A stretch of 17,620 bases of DNA from Promethearchaeota archaeon (GCA_019057975.1 JAHLWJ010000064.1:1-17620), one strand, 5' to 3'. Counted from the first letter of the stretch, positions 7,277 to 15,333 are shown. Notes: a model not told the origin generated them from the sequence alone. Numbers and translations are program-made.

Positions 7277-9148
7277 ATTTACGGATATATGGGTAAAATT
7301 TTAAGAATTGATTTATTAAATGGTAAAATTACTGAAGAATTTCCTGATGAAGAAACATTAAAAATGTATTTAGGAGGATCAGGATTAGCTACAAAATATT
7401 TAATTGATGAAACATCAAAAGGAATCGATCCATTAGGACCGGAAAATAAACTGATCTTTATGACTGGACCATTAACCGGAACTCCATCACCTAGTACAGG
7501 AAGGTATAGCGTAGTTGCAAAATCACCACTTACAGGTTTCTGGGGACAGGCGAATTCTGCTGGTTTTTGGGGTCGAGATTTAAAAAGGTCTGGCTTCGAT
7601 GGGGTAATTTTTGAGGGTATTTCCCCCAAACCAGTATATCTTGTCACTGAAGATGGAAAAGCTGAACTCAGAGATGCATCGCACCTCTGGGGTAAAAATA
7701 CTTCAGAAACAACAAGGATAATAAGAGAAGAATTAGGTGAAAAATTCAATGTGTCTTGTATTGGTATTGGAGGAGAAAATCTCGTAAAATATGCGGCTAT
7801 TATGAATGATTGTGATAAACCTAATTATGGAAGAGCTGCTGGAAGATGCGGAATGGGTACGGTTATGGGTTCCAAGAAAGTTAAAGCAATAGCATCTAAA
7901 GGTGATGCTAAGATTGAAGTAGCAAACCCAGAGGAATATAAGGCAGAAGCTAAACAAAGGTATGATTGGGTAAATCAGAGTATGTTAAAAATGACCCTTG
8001 AAGTATTTGGAACTGCTACAATGGTAGATTTGGTGAACATTAAGGGTGGTTTGCCGACGAAGAATTGGCAAACCGGAGTTTTTCCTGCCGCAGATAAAAT
8101 TAATGGTACAGCAATAAATGAAACAATTCTCACGGGGCGTAAACCATGTTTTGCTTGTCCAATAGCTTGTGGACGTGTTGCAGAAATTAAAGAGGGAAAA
8201 TATAAAAGCACAGGTGAAGGTCCGGAATATGAATCACTTGGAGCACTTGGAACAATGTGCGGAGTTGATAATCTAGAAGCAATCACTTTGGCACATTTTC
8301 TTTGTAATGAATATGGTCTCGACGTTATATCTGCAGGCAATACAATTGGATTTGCTATGGAGTGTTATGAGAAAGGGATATTAACTAATGAAGACACCGG
8401 TGGTCTTGAATTTAATTTCGGTAACGCAGATCTCGTTATAGATCTTATTGCTAAAATAAGTAAAAGAGAAGGAATTGGGGATTTACTTGCTGAAGGAACA
8501 AGAAAGATGGCAGAAAAATTAGGGAAGGATTCTCACAAATTCGCTATGCATGTTAAAGGGTTAGAACTTCCTGCTTATGATAGTCGGGCCGCGAAAATTA
8601 CTGGATTAGCTTATGCTACGGCAAATCGAGGTGGGTGTCATATAACAGGTTATATTGAAGGACCAGCATTCTTATCAATGCCTTTTATGATTGTAGAAGA
8701 TGCCATGGTTGGGGATGTTCTTTCAGAAAATCCGGAAGATACTAAGATTGTTAAAGATTTCGAAGATGCGTTTGGTTTATTTGATGCTATTGGAGGTTGT
8801 AAATTTATGGGTATGGTTTTAACTTCAGAGGATTGGGCAACACTCATAGAGAAACTTTTAGGTTATGATTTTACTAAAGAAGATTTTGCTAAAATGGGTG
8901 AAAGGCTATATAATTTAGCTAGAATTTATAATATAAGAGAAGGTCTCACTAGAGCTGATGATACGCTTCCACCACGGTTGTTAGAGGACCCTATGCCCGA
9001 TGGACCCGCTAAGGGAGAAACTGTAAACTTGGATCCTTTATTGGATGCATATTATGAATATCGTGATTGGGATAAAGAGACGGGGAAACCAACTAAGGAG
9101 AAATTAAAAGAACTAGGGTTGGAATGGGCGATTAATGAGATATACTAA
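7277..9148 (+). CDS. aor: Aldehyde:ferredoxin oxidoreductase (tungsten type)
   Basis: The AOR family oxidises aldehydes to carboxylic acids and passes electrons to ferredoxin, using a tungsten bis-pterin and one [4Fe-4S] cluster. Counting from ATG 7289 (619 residues), cluster ligands are visible as CFACPIAC (C287, C290, C294) and a distant Cys in GGCKFMG (C504), matching the family spacing. Pterin-binding segments include SPLTGFWGQANSAGFWGRDL, GRAAGRCGMGTVMGS and YDSRAAKITGLAYATANRGG. I prefer a start 12 nt upstream, at ATT 7277. The strong Shine-Dalgarno GAGGTG (7263-7268) is 8 nt before ATT but 20 nt before the ATG, and the added residues give (M)YGYMGKILRIDL, the usual AOR beginning. A stop (TGA 7262-7264) lies just upstream. 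It precedes an acyl-CoA ligase, so the acid product may be activated next. The aldehyde preferred cannot be read from sequence. Confidence 0.93.
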   Translation: MYGYMGKILRIDLLNGKITEEFPDEETLKMYLGGSGLATKYLIDETSKGIDPLGPENKLIFMTGPLTGTPSPSTGRYSVVAKSPLTGFWGQANSAGFWGRDLKRSGFDGVIFEGISPKPVYLVTEDGKAELRDASHLWGKNTSETTRIIREELGEKFNVSCIGIGGENLVKYAAIMNDCDKPNYGRAAGRCGMGTVMGSKKVKAIASKGDAKIEVANPEEYKAEAKQRYDWVNQSMLKMTLEVFGTATMVDLVNIKGGLPTKNWQTGVFPAADKINGTAINETILTGRKPCFACPIACGRVAEIKEGKYKSTGEGPEYESLGALGTMCGVDNLEAITLAHFLCNEYGLDVISAGNTIGFAMECYEKGILTNEDTGGLEFNFGNADLVIDLIAKISKREGIGDLLAEGTRKMAEKLGKDSHKFAMHVKGLELPAYDSRAAKITGLAYATANRGGCHITGYIEGPAFLSMPFMIVEDAMVGDVLSENPEDTKIVKDFEDAFGLFDAIGGCKFMGMVLTSEDWATLIEKLLGYDFTKEDFAKMGERLYNLARIYNIREGLTRADDTLPPRLLEDPMPDGPAKGETVNLDPLLDAYYEYRDWDKETGKPTKEKLKELGLEWAINEIY

Positions 9149-9187
9149 GTAATACTTCCAGCTTTCTATTAAAAAAAGGTGAAAATG

Positions 9188-10900
9188 ATGGGTGTAGAAA
9201 AGAAATTAACTTACGCAGATAAACCATGGCTAAAATCTTATTCTTTAGGACCTTTTAAACTCAAGCATACTATGGAACCGTATCCTAAAATAAATGTTTA
9301 CAAGTTTCTTGAAGATAGCGCGACAAATTTTCCAGATAATATTGCATGTGTTTATTTAGATGATGAAATTACCTATAAAGATTTAAAATTAAAGGTTGAT
9401 AAGTTAGCAAATGCTTTTATTGATTTAGGGTTAAAAAAGGGAGACACTGTAGCATCAGTCCTTCCATCATGTCCCGAATTCATTTTGGTAGATTATGCCG
9501 CAATGAAAATGGGAGCAATACACGTTCCACTAAGTATATTGCATAAAACCGATGATTTAGTTCATGAAGTAAAAGAAAGTAATGCTAAAACGGTAGTATG
9601 CTCGTACAGACGCCTTGAACGCATCTATGAAGCCAAAAATGAAGTCGAAATTGAAACTGTTATTCATACTCCAACAAAATTATTTCCTGATTACAAGCTC
9701 CCTGAAATGAAGGAAATATCAGAAGAAGGATATTACTCTTTGGATGATTTATTAGAGAAATATGATCCACTCGAAAAGTCAATTGAAATAGATCCTGTGG
9801 AAGATATAGCTCTGCTACCTTTTACTGGCGGCACAACAGGAGTTCCAAAGGGGACAATGTTAACTCATTATAACATCACAACTAATGTAATTCAATTAAT
9901 GCATTGGATGTTGGATCCTATAAAACTAGGGATTGTTGGGAAAGCAGCTATTGTAATTGGTGTTCCTATTTTTCATGCGTATGGGCATTTTACATTACAT
10001 TCGTGTATTTCAATGGGATTAAAAGCATTATTAATGGATCCCAGAGATATGGTGAGGATTGTTGAGGTTATAAAAAAGAATCGTCCTTTTATGGTTACTG
10101 GTGTTCCTGCTCATTATATAAGATTTCTTAAATTAGATCTTCCTAAGGCCCCCATTTTTTACCTTTCTGGAGCAGCACCAATGCCCCCTGAACTTGCCGA
10201 TCGATTCGAACAAAAAACAGGTGTCCCGATGGCGGAAGGATATGGAGCGACTGAAACATGTGCCGCTTCAACTGTCAATATTTCACCACTTTCTAAGATT
10301 ACAGGATTTATGGCTTCGAAGAAAAATGGTGTCGGTGTGCCCTTACCTGATACAGAAGTAAAAATTGTAGATCCAGAAACAGGAGATGAGATACCCTTTG
10401 GTGAATCCGGTGAGTTATGGATCCGTGGACCACAGGTAATGAAAGGATATTGGCCAACACCAGGTAACGGTTTAACTGATGATGGATGGCTTCCTATGGG
10501 TGATATAGGAAGAATGGACGAAGATGGTTATTTCTACATTGAAGATCGTATCAAAGATATGATTAATGTATCAGGAAATAAAGTCTATTCAAGATTGATT
10601 GATGATATTTTACATGAACATCCCGCAGTAAGCGTAGCAGGTGTAATAGGAATTCCCGATCCAGAACGACCAGGTAGTGAAAGAGTAAAGGCGTTCATAA
10701 CACTAAATAGAGAATCTGAAGGAAAAGTTACTGAACAGGATATAATCGACTATTTAAAGGATAAAGTTAAACCTTATGCCGTTCCTAAGTATGTGGAGTT
10801 TAGGAATGATTTACCTTTGACATTGGCAATGAAACTCTTTAAACGGAAACTGAAAAACGAAGAAATTGCTAAAATGAAAGAAAGAGGAGAAATCAAGTAG
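9188..10900 (+). CDS. Acyl-CoA synthetase (AMP-forming, FadD-like)
   Basis: This ANL-superfamily ligase activates a carboxylic acid with ATP to an acyl-adenylate and then an acyl-CoA. Motifs seen in order are the P-loop-like FTGGTTGVPKGTMLTH (about residue 212), AEGYGATETCA (about 350), WLPMGDIGRMDEDGYF with the ribose-binding Asp, DRIKDMI and the C-terminal lysine motif. The last is unusual: LPLTLAMKLFKRKL has Met where a Gly normally precedes the catalytic Lys. The best start is ATG 9188, six bases after the GGTG of the Shine-Dalgarno; an ATG at 9185 is also possible, and the GTG at 9179 overlaps the SD. It begins 39 nt after the AOR stop, so co-transcription is likely and its substrate may be the acid AOR makes. 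Overall it resembles medium/long-chain or aryl acid ligases; substrate is not determinable. Confidence 0.92.
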   Translation: MGVEKKLTYADKPWLKSYSLGPFKLKHTMEPYPKINVYKFLEDSATNFPDNIACVYLDDEITYKDLKLKVDKLANAFIDLGLKKGDTVASVLPSCPEFILVDYAAMKMGAIHVPLSILHKTDDLVHEVKESNAKTVVCSYRRLERIYEAKNEVEIETVIHTPTKLFPDYKLPEMKEISEEGYYSLDDLLEKYDPLEKSIEIDPVEDIALLPFTGGTTGVPKGTMLTHYNITTNVIQLMHWMLDPIKLGIVGKAAIVIGVPIFHAYGHFTLHSCISMGLKALLMDPRDMVRIVEVIKKNRPFMVTGVPAHYIRFLKLDLPKAPIFYLSGAAPMPPELADRFEQKTGVPMAEGYGATETCAASTVNISPLSKITGFMASKKNGVGVPLPDTEVKIVDPETGDEIPFGESGELWIRGPQVMKGYWPTPGNGLTDDGWLPMGDIGRMDEDGYFYIEDRIKDMINVSGNKVYSRLIDDILHEHPAVSVAGVIGIPDPERPGSERVKAFITLNRESEGKVTEQDIIDYLKDKVKPYAVPKYVEFRNDLPLTLAMKLFKRKLKNEEIAKMKERGEIK

Positions 10901-10933
10901 TAAAGTATATGAAATTTATTAAATTTGAAAATA

Positions 10934-10951
10934 TTTTTTATAATTTTTTTT
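10934..10951 (+). terminator. T-tract terminator after acyl-CoA synthetase
   Basis: T6 and T8 runs separated by four bases lie 33 nt past the stop. This fits archaeal oligo-U termination and suggests the next gene has its own promoter; TTTATAAC near 10965-10973 is a candidate TATA box. Confidence 0.5.
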
Positions 10952-11053
10952 AATAAAAACTAGAATATTTATAACACTCTTTATTAAATAAAATATACAA
11001 ATTAATAACCACTATAAAAATTAAGCGAAATTTACTTATTTGGTGTGATAATT

Positions 11054-11476
11054 ATGAAATTTGGAACTCCGGAATGGGCAAATGCCTATTGCAAAGCCCT
11101 TAATGAAAATGAAAACTATAAAGATGCTGCTGGACCCAATGGTTTTCCACCTGATGGTTGGGAAGGTGATTTTCTCTTTATCATAAACCCTTCAGGGAAT
11201 TTAGATCATGAGATTAGGATGTTCGTAGGTCTTTATCATGGTGAATGTACAGGAGCAAGAATACTAGGAGAAGGAGAAGAATCAGAAGCGGAATTTGAAT
11301 ACTCCGGGTCATATGACTCATGGGTGGCAGTCTTAAAAAAAGAATTGGATCCAATACGTGGTTTGCTCGCAGGTAAATTTAAACTAAAAGGCGATATGGC
11401 TAAAGTTTTAAGAGCTACAAGAGCAGCACAGGAACTTGTTGTTTCTACCACTATGATTGATACTGAATTTTACTAA
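11054..11476 (+). CDS. SCP2-type sterol/lipid-carrier domain protein
   Basis: This small single-domain protein of 140 residues resembles the SCP2 sterol-transfer family, which binds fatty acyl chains or other hydrophobic ligands in a cavity. Recognisable features are the start KFGTPEWANAYCKALNEN, WEGDFLFIINP, the strand VGLYHGECTGARIL, YDSWVAVLKKELDPIRGLLAGKFKLKGDM and the final helix LRATRAAQELV. The W..VL...LDP..GLL.GK.KLKGD pattern is the SCP2 core. There is no signal peptide or membrane segment, so it should be cytoplasmic. The Shine-Dalgarno GGTGTGAT is best spaced for ATG 11054 (8 nt after GGTG); the GTG at 11045 overlaps it. It follows the acyl-CoA synthetase, which suggests handling of an acyl or other hydrophobic substrate, but it seems to have its own promoter and terminator. 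Confidence 0.85.
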   Translation: MKFGTPEWANAYCKALNENENYKDAAGPNGFPPDGWEGDFLFIINPSGNLDHEIRMFVGLYHGECTGARILGEGEESEAEFEYSGSYDSWVAVLKKELDPIRGLLAGKFKLKGDMAKVLRATRAAQELVVSTTMIDTEFY

Positions 11477-11498
11477 AATAAAGAAAATTTATTTAATC

Positions 11499-11512
11499 TT
11501 TTTTCCTTTTTT
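11499..11512 (+). terminator. T6-CC-T6 terminator after SCP2 gene
   Basis: Two T6 runs separated by CC follow the SCP2-domain gene by about 20 nt with no hairpin, typical of archaeal termination. TTAAATA just downstream (near 11520-11527) may be the TATA element of the next gene, which would then be almost leaderless. Confidence 0.5.
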
Positions 11513-11543
11513 ATCGTATCTTAAATACTCTATTTAATTTGAA

Positions 11544-12353
11544 ATGGATAACCATAAAAGCAACATCTTTGAATTAACAACAAGACAGGTTTATTTTTTT
11601 GACTTAGATGGTACTATATATTTAGGAGATAATTTGTTTAATGGTGTTTCTGAATTAATTGAGGCATTGAAAAATAAGCAAAAACATTTTTTCTTTCTTT
11701 CAAATAACTCAAGTCTTTCAACAGCAAATTATCTCGAGAAATTAAATAAATTTAATCTCAATATTACTAAAGAGAATCTTATTTTGTCTCAACATCCGAC
11801 AATTGAATATCTAAAAAAAAATAAATTTAAGAAAATTTTCTTATTAGGTACAAAATCACTCAGAGAAGAGTTTAAACAAGAGGGTTTTGAATTAACTGAG
11901 CAGAATCCTCAAATAATTGTCCTCGCTTTTGATAAAGAATTAACCTATGATAGGCTAGTAAAAGCTACACATTTACTTTTAAAAAAGGATTTTCCATATA
12001 TTGCTACACATCTAGATAATAGATGCCCTACTGAAAATGGGTATATTCCAGATGCAGGAGGTATAGCGGCTTTATTACAAAAAACAGTAGAAAGGATGCC
12101 AAGAGTTTTTGGGAAACCAAATAAAGAAATGGTGTTGTTTAAGTTAAATAAATTAGAGATCTCAACTAAAGATGCTGTAATTTTTGGTGACAGACTTTAT
12201 ACAGATATTAAAATGGGCAAAAATGCTGGAATAACGACATGCTGTGTATTATCAGGGGAAGCAACTTTAGATATGATAAAAAATAGTGAATATAAACCCG
12301 ATTTCATTATAAATGGAATTTGGGAGCTTTTAAATGAATTCAATAAAAATTAA
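11544..12353 (+). CDS. HAD superfamily IIA phosphatase (NagD-like)
   Basis: This 269-residue cytoplasmic phosphatase of the HAD subfamily IIA (NagD, p-nitrophenyl phosphatase, phosphoglycolate/glycerol-phosphate phosphatases) uses an aspartyl-phosphate intermediate. Motif I is FFDLDGTIYLGD, with the nucleophile D20 and acid D22. Motif II is FFLSNNSS (S53). Motif III is GKPNKEM (K191). Motif IV is FGDRLYTDIKMG (D216, D221), binding Mg2+. The C2-type cap lies between motifs II and III. There is no visible Shine-Dalgarno before the ATG, so a leaderless transcript is probable. Substrate is unknown; phosphoglycolate, glycerol phosphate or a nucleotide are possibilities within the family. Confidence 0.9.
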   Translation: MDNHKSNIFELTTRQVYFFDLDGTIYLGDNLFNGVSELIEALKNKQKHFFFLSNNSSLSTANYLEKLNKFNLNITKENLILSQHPTIEYLKKNKFKKIFLLGTKSLREEFKQEGFELTEQNPQIIVLAFDKELTYDRLVKATHLLLKKDFPYIATHLDNRCPTENGYIPDAGGIAALLQKTVERMPRVFGKPNKEMVLFKLNKLEISTKDAVIFGDRLYTDIKMGKNAGITTCCVLSGEATLDMIKNSEYKPDFIINGIWELLNEFNKN

Positions 12354-12391
12354 TTAGCTTATTATAATTCAAGTTTTTATTTTTAGTAAGA

Positions 12392-12398
12392 TTTTTTT
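12392..12398 (+). terminator. T7 terminator after HAD phosphatase
   Basis: A T7 run, preceded by two T5 runs, follows the phosphatase stop by about 40 nt. It is an oligo-U type termination signal. The rest of the 156-nt spacer is AT-rich, with a weak GGTA Shine-Dalgarno (12499-12502) for the next gene. Confidence 0.4.
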
Positions 12399-12509
12399 CA
12401 TTATTGTAATTATTATATATTGTAAGTTATTAACATAAAAAATAAAAATATGAGATTCTGTTTTTAACTTATTAAATCTTGATGATTATAGAGATTTTGG
12501 TAAATAAAA

Positions 12510-12860
12510 ATGACAACTAGTGAAAAAAATAAATTTATTTATGACTTCACCGAAGGAAATAAAGACTTAAAGAATTTACTTGGAGGAAAAGGTGCAAATC
12601 TAGCAGAAATGACTAGATTGGGGCTTAACATTCCACCGGGGTTTACAATAACTACTGAAGCTTGTTTGCTTTATTTTCGCGAACCAGAAGAAGTGATGAA
12701 AAAATTAGAACCGGATGTAATGAAGAATTTAAAAGCTCTGGAAGAAAGCACGGGAAAAAAGTTTGGTGACATAAAAAATCCTTTGTTAGTAAGCGTTAGA
12801 TCTGGAGCCCCAATGAGTATGCCAGGGATGGCTATTTACGCAATTCGCGAGTACTCCTAA
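12510..12860 (+). CDS. ppdK: PPDK N-terminal fragment, ends at in-frame TAA
   Basis: These 116 codons are the start of pyruvate, phosphate dikinase, which interconverts ATP + Pi + pyruvate with AMP + PPi + PEP. Residues 1-107 are well conserved: FIYDFTEGNKDLKNLLGGKGA with the ATP-contacting lysine K27, PPGFTITTEAC, and VRSGAPMSMPGM with R97, the nucleotide-binding arginine. In other PPDKs SMPGM is followed directly by MDTVLNLG. Here nine unrelated codons and TAA intervene, and MDTVLNLG then resumes in the same frame at 12861. The fragment alone lacks most of the ATP-grasp domain and cannot be an enzyme. It could be the first half of a split protein, part of a product joined by bypassing, splicing or readthrough, or an assembly error. 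GGTA 7 nt before ATG serves as Shine-Dalgarno. Confidence 0.85.
   Translation: MTTSEKNKFIYDFTEGNKDLKNLLGGKGANLAEMTRLGLNIPPGFTITTEACLLYFREPEEVMKKLEPDVMKNLKALEESTGKKFGDIKNPLLVSVRSGAPMSMPGMAIYAIREYS
12831..12860 (+). other. 30-nt in-frame insertion with stop in PPDK
   Basis: Exactly 30 nt encoding AIYAIREYS plus TAA lie between the two halves of the conserved PPDK segment SMPGM/MDTVLNLG. Removing them restores the canonical MM junction and full frame. The insert is about 43% GC, richer than the gene around it. The codon before it (ATG 12828-12830) is the same as the codon after it (ATG 12861-12863). GAGTAC (12849-12854) can pair with GTACTC (12870-12875) to form a 6-bp hairpin over the TAA-ATG. 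Confidence 0.8.
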
Positions 12861-15233
12861 ATGGACACCGTACTCAATTTGGGCTTAAATGATCAAAGTG
12901 TTTTAGGATTAGCTGAACAAACTGAAAAACCCCGCTTTGCATATGATTCATATCGTAGATTTATTCAAATGTTTGGTGACGTTGTAATGGCTATTGGAGA
13001 TGATAAATTCGAGAGAATTTTGACGAAATATAAAAGATTAATAGGAAGAGATGCTCAAGATACAGATTTAAAAGTTACTGATCTACAAAAAATAATAGCT
13101 GATTATAAGGCATTATATGAAAAAGAAATTGGCTCAGCATTTCCTCAAGATCCCCTTAAACAATTATTTCTTTCAATAGAAGCCGTATTTAAATCTTGGA
13201 ATAATAGACGAGCTATTACATATAGAAGAATCAATAATATTCCTAATTTTGGTACTGCTGTAAACATTCAAGCAATGGTGTTTGGTAATAAAGGAGAAAA
13301 TTCTGCTACAGGTGTCGTGTTTACGAGAGATCCATCAACGGGGGAGAATGAAAAGTTCGGTGAATATTTAACTAATGCTCAAGGAGAAGATGTTGTTGCG
13401 GGTATTCGAACTCCAAAAAAATTAGAAGTTATGAAAGAAGAATTCCCAACGATATATAAACAATTATTGGACACAATGGATAGATTGGAAAAGCATTATA
13501 GAGACATGCAAGATATTGAATTTACAATTGAGGATGGAAAATTAAATATTTTACAGACCCGAAATGGTAAGCGTACTCCTTCAGCAGCTGTGAAAATTGC
13601 TGTTGATATGGTTAAAGAAGGATTAATTACAAAAGAAGAAGCCATCATGAGTCTGGATCCAAATAAAGTTTCAAAATTATTATTTAAAAGTATAGATGAG
13701 AATGCTATTGTCCATGTTTTGGCTCATGGTATTAATGCTTCCCCTGGTGCTGTTTCTGGAATAGCTATTTTTGATCCTGATACTGCAGAAGAATTAGCAA
13801 ACCAAGGAGAAGATGAAATCATACTTTGTCGACCACAGACAAAACCTGACGATGTCCATGGATTATATGCATCTAGTGGTGTTATAACACAATTTGGTGG
13901 AAAAACCTCTCATGCTGCTGTCGTTGCCAGAGGTATGGGTAAACCTGCAGTTGTAGGGGCTTCAGATATAGAAATCGATGAAGAAAACAAAGAATTCAGG
14001 GTTGGAGATATGGTTATTCAAGAAGGGCAATGGATTACAATTGACGGAACGTTGGGACGGATTATAGAAGGAAAAGTACCTCTAGTAGAACCCGAAATTA
14101 AAGGAGAGTTTTTAGAATTATTAGAAATAGCAGATGAAATTAAAACTCTCGGTGTTAGAGCTAATGCAGATACACCTCTTGATGCTCTAAAGGCTTTAGA
14201 ATTCGGTGCCGAGGGAATTGGGCTTTGCAGGACAGAACATATGTTTATGGCACAAGATCGCTTACCCACAGTTCAAAATATGATATTGGCAAGGACCAAA
14301 GAAGTACGACAAGAGGCTCTAGATAAAATTTTACCTTGGCAAAAACAGGATTTTTATGAAATTTTTAAAATAATGGAAGGAAGACCAGTAACAATCAGAT
14401 TATTAGATCCACCTTTACATGAGTTTTTACCTGAATTATCACTAGTTCAATTGGAAAGACAAGAACTCAAAATGACTAATGCCTTATCAAAATCACTTCT
14501 TAATATAAGCCCCTTAGATGAGGAAATTACAAAAAAGAATAAGGTTATTAGCCTAATTAGGTCACTCTCTGAGGAAAATCCCATGATGGGCTTAAGGGGT
14601 TGTAGATTAGGAATTGTATGGCCTGAGATCAATGAAATGCAAGTTAAAGCAATATTTCAAGCCGCCTGCGAACTCAAACTACAAGGAATCAATGTTATGC
14701 CTGAGGTTATGATTCCTCTTGTAGGAATGCTCTCTGAATTGCAATACGTGAAAGCACAATTAATGCAGGTCGCATTAGAAACTATTAATGAATATGATGT
14801 AGAACTTAATTATAAATTTGGGACTATGATCGAAATCCCAAGAGCGGCTTTAACGGCTGACGAAATTGCTATTGAGGCAGAATTTTTCTCATTTGGTACT
14901 AATGACTTAACACAGATGACTTATGGTTTTTCACGTGATGATGCAGAAGGAAAGTTCTTACCCGTATATTTGAATAAGGAGATATTAGAAGATAATCCAT
15001 TTGAGATTTTAGATCAAGAGGGAGTGGGTCAATTAATGAAGATGGCAATTAAACTTGGGAAGAAGACTCGGCCAGATTTGAAAACTGGAATATGTGGTGA
15101 ACATGGAGGAGAGCCAAGCTCAATAAAATTCTCACATGCTATAGGATTGGATTATGTTTCCTGCTCCCCATTTAGAATTCCCGTTGCTCGGATTGCCGCT
15201 GCTCAAGCAGTTATTGAAAACAAGAAAGAATAG
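12861..15233 (+). CDS. ppdK: PPDK, main part (restart at ATG after TAA)
   Basis: This 790-codon frame holds the rest of pyruvate, phosphate dikinase: the remainder of the ATP-grasp domain (RFAYDSYRRFIQMFGDVVM, TGVVFTRDPSTGE, DIEFTIEDGKLNILQTRNGKRT), the phosphohistidine swivelling domain (GGKTSHAAVVARGMGKPAV, with catalytic H351 here), and the PEP/pyruvate TIM barrel (GIGLCRTEHMF, GLRGCRLGI, EIPRAAL, FSFGTNDLTQMTYG and GICGEHGG with the catalytic Cys 745). All key residues are present and there is no other lesion, so selection appears to maintain it. Its ATG abuts the TAA of the upstream fragment with no Shine-Dalgarno, as in stop-start reinitiation. Joined at M107 the enzyme would have 897 residues, normal for PPDK. 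It likely serves gluconeogenesis or glycolysis from PEP/pyruvate. Confidence 0.93.
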   Translation: MDTVLNLGLNDQSVLGLAEQTEKPRFAYDSYRRFIQMFGDVVMAIGDDKFERILTKYKRLIGRDAQDTDLKVTDLQKIIADYKALYEKEIGSAFPQDPLKQLFLSIEAVFKSWNNRRAITYRRINNIPNFGTAVNIQAMVFGNKGENSATGVVFTRDPSTGENEKFGEYLTNAQGEDVVAGIRTPKKLEVMKEEFPTIYKQLLDTMDRLEKHYRDMQDIEFTIEDGKLNILQTRNGKRTPSAAVKIAVDMVKEGLITKEEAIMSLDPNKVSKLLFKSIDENAIVHVLAHGINASPGAVSGIAIFDPDTAEELANQGEDEIILCRPQTKPDDVHGLYASSGVITQFGGKTSHAAVVARGMGKPAVVGASDIEIDEENKEFRVGDMVIQEGQWITIDGTLGRIIEGKVPLVEPEIKGEFLELLEIADEIKTLGVRANADTPLDALKALEFGAEGIGLCRTEHMFMAQDRLPTVQNMILARTKEVRQEALDKILPWQKQDFYEIFKIMEGRPVTIRLLDPPLHEFLPELSLVQLERQELKMTNALSKSLLNISPLDEEITKKNKVISLIRSLSEENPMMGLRGCRLGIVWPEINEMQVKAIFQAACELKLQGINVMPEVMIPLVGMLSELQYVKAQLMQVALETINEYDVELNYKFGTMIEIPRAALTADEIAIEAEFFSFGTNDLTQMTYGFSRDDAEGKFLPVYLNKEILEDNPFEILDQEGVGQLMKMAIKLGKKTRPDLKTGICGEHGGEPSSIKFSHAIGLDYVSCSPFRIPVARIAAAQAVIENKKE

Positions 15234-15309
15234 TTCCTTGCTTATTCAATTTCTTTTTAATATATAGTTAAATAAGAATAATCTTATACTAAAACGTTGT
15301 ATACTGTAA

Positions 15310-15333
15310 AATTCGAAAAAGTTTTATCGAATT
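15310..15333. repeat. Near-perfect 24-bp palindrome upstream of tyrS
   Basis: AATTCGA (15310-15316) is the exact reverse complement of TCGAATT (15327-15333), and the interior AAA/TTT also pairs around a GT centre, leaving one mismatch pair. It sits about 40 nt before the tyrS start, where an archaeal core promoter or operator would be. It may be an operator, but palindromes of this kind also arise by chance in AT-rich DNA. Confidence 0.35.

Noticed and set aside
7279..7749. 156-codon minus-strand frame within the AOR gene
   Set aside because: Antisense shadow of the conserved AOR N-terminal domain; no Shine-Dalgarno and no domain. The same holds for 7733-7957, 7975-8340 and 8650-8847.
9179..9181. 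GTG 9179 as start of the acyl-CoA synthetase
   Set aside because: It falls inside the GGTGA Shine-Dalgarno itself; ATG 9188 (or 9185) is correctly placed. The same reasoning rejects GTG 11045 (SCP2 gene) and GTG 2966 (pheT).
12831..12860. Archaeal bulge-helix-bulge intron in the PPDK gene
   Set aside because: Intron bases 2-5 (CTAT) do not pair with bases 2-5 after the junction (TGGA), and the boundary cannot slide because the flanking bases differ. No BHB fold could be drawn, so RNA excision has no structural support here.
12858..12860. Stop-codon recoding to selenocysteine or pyrrolysine
   Set aside because: The stop is TAA, not TGA or TAG, and the nine preceding codons are foreign to PPDK, so simple recoding would still leave a 10-residue insert in a conserved loop.
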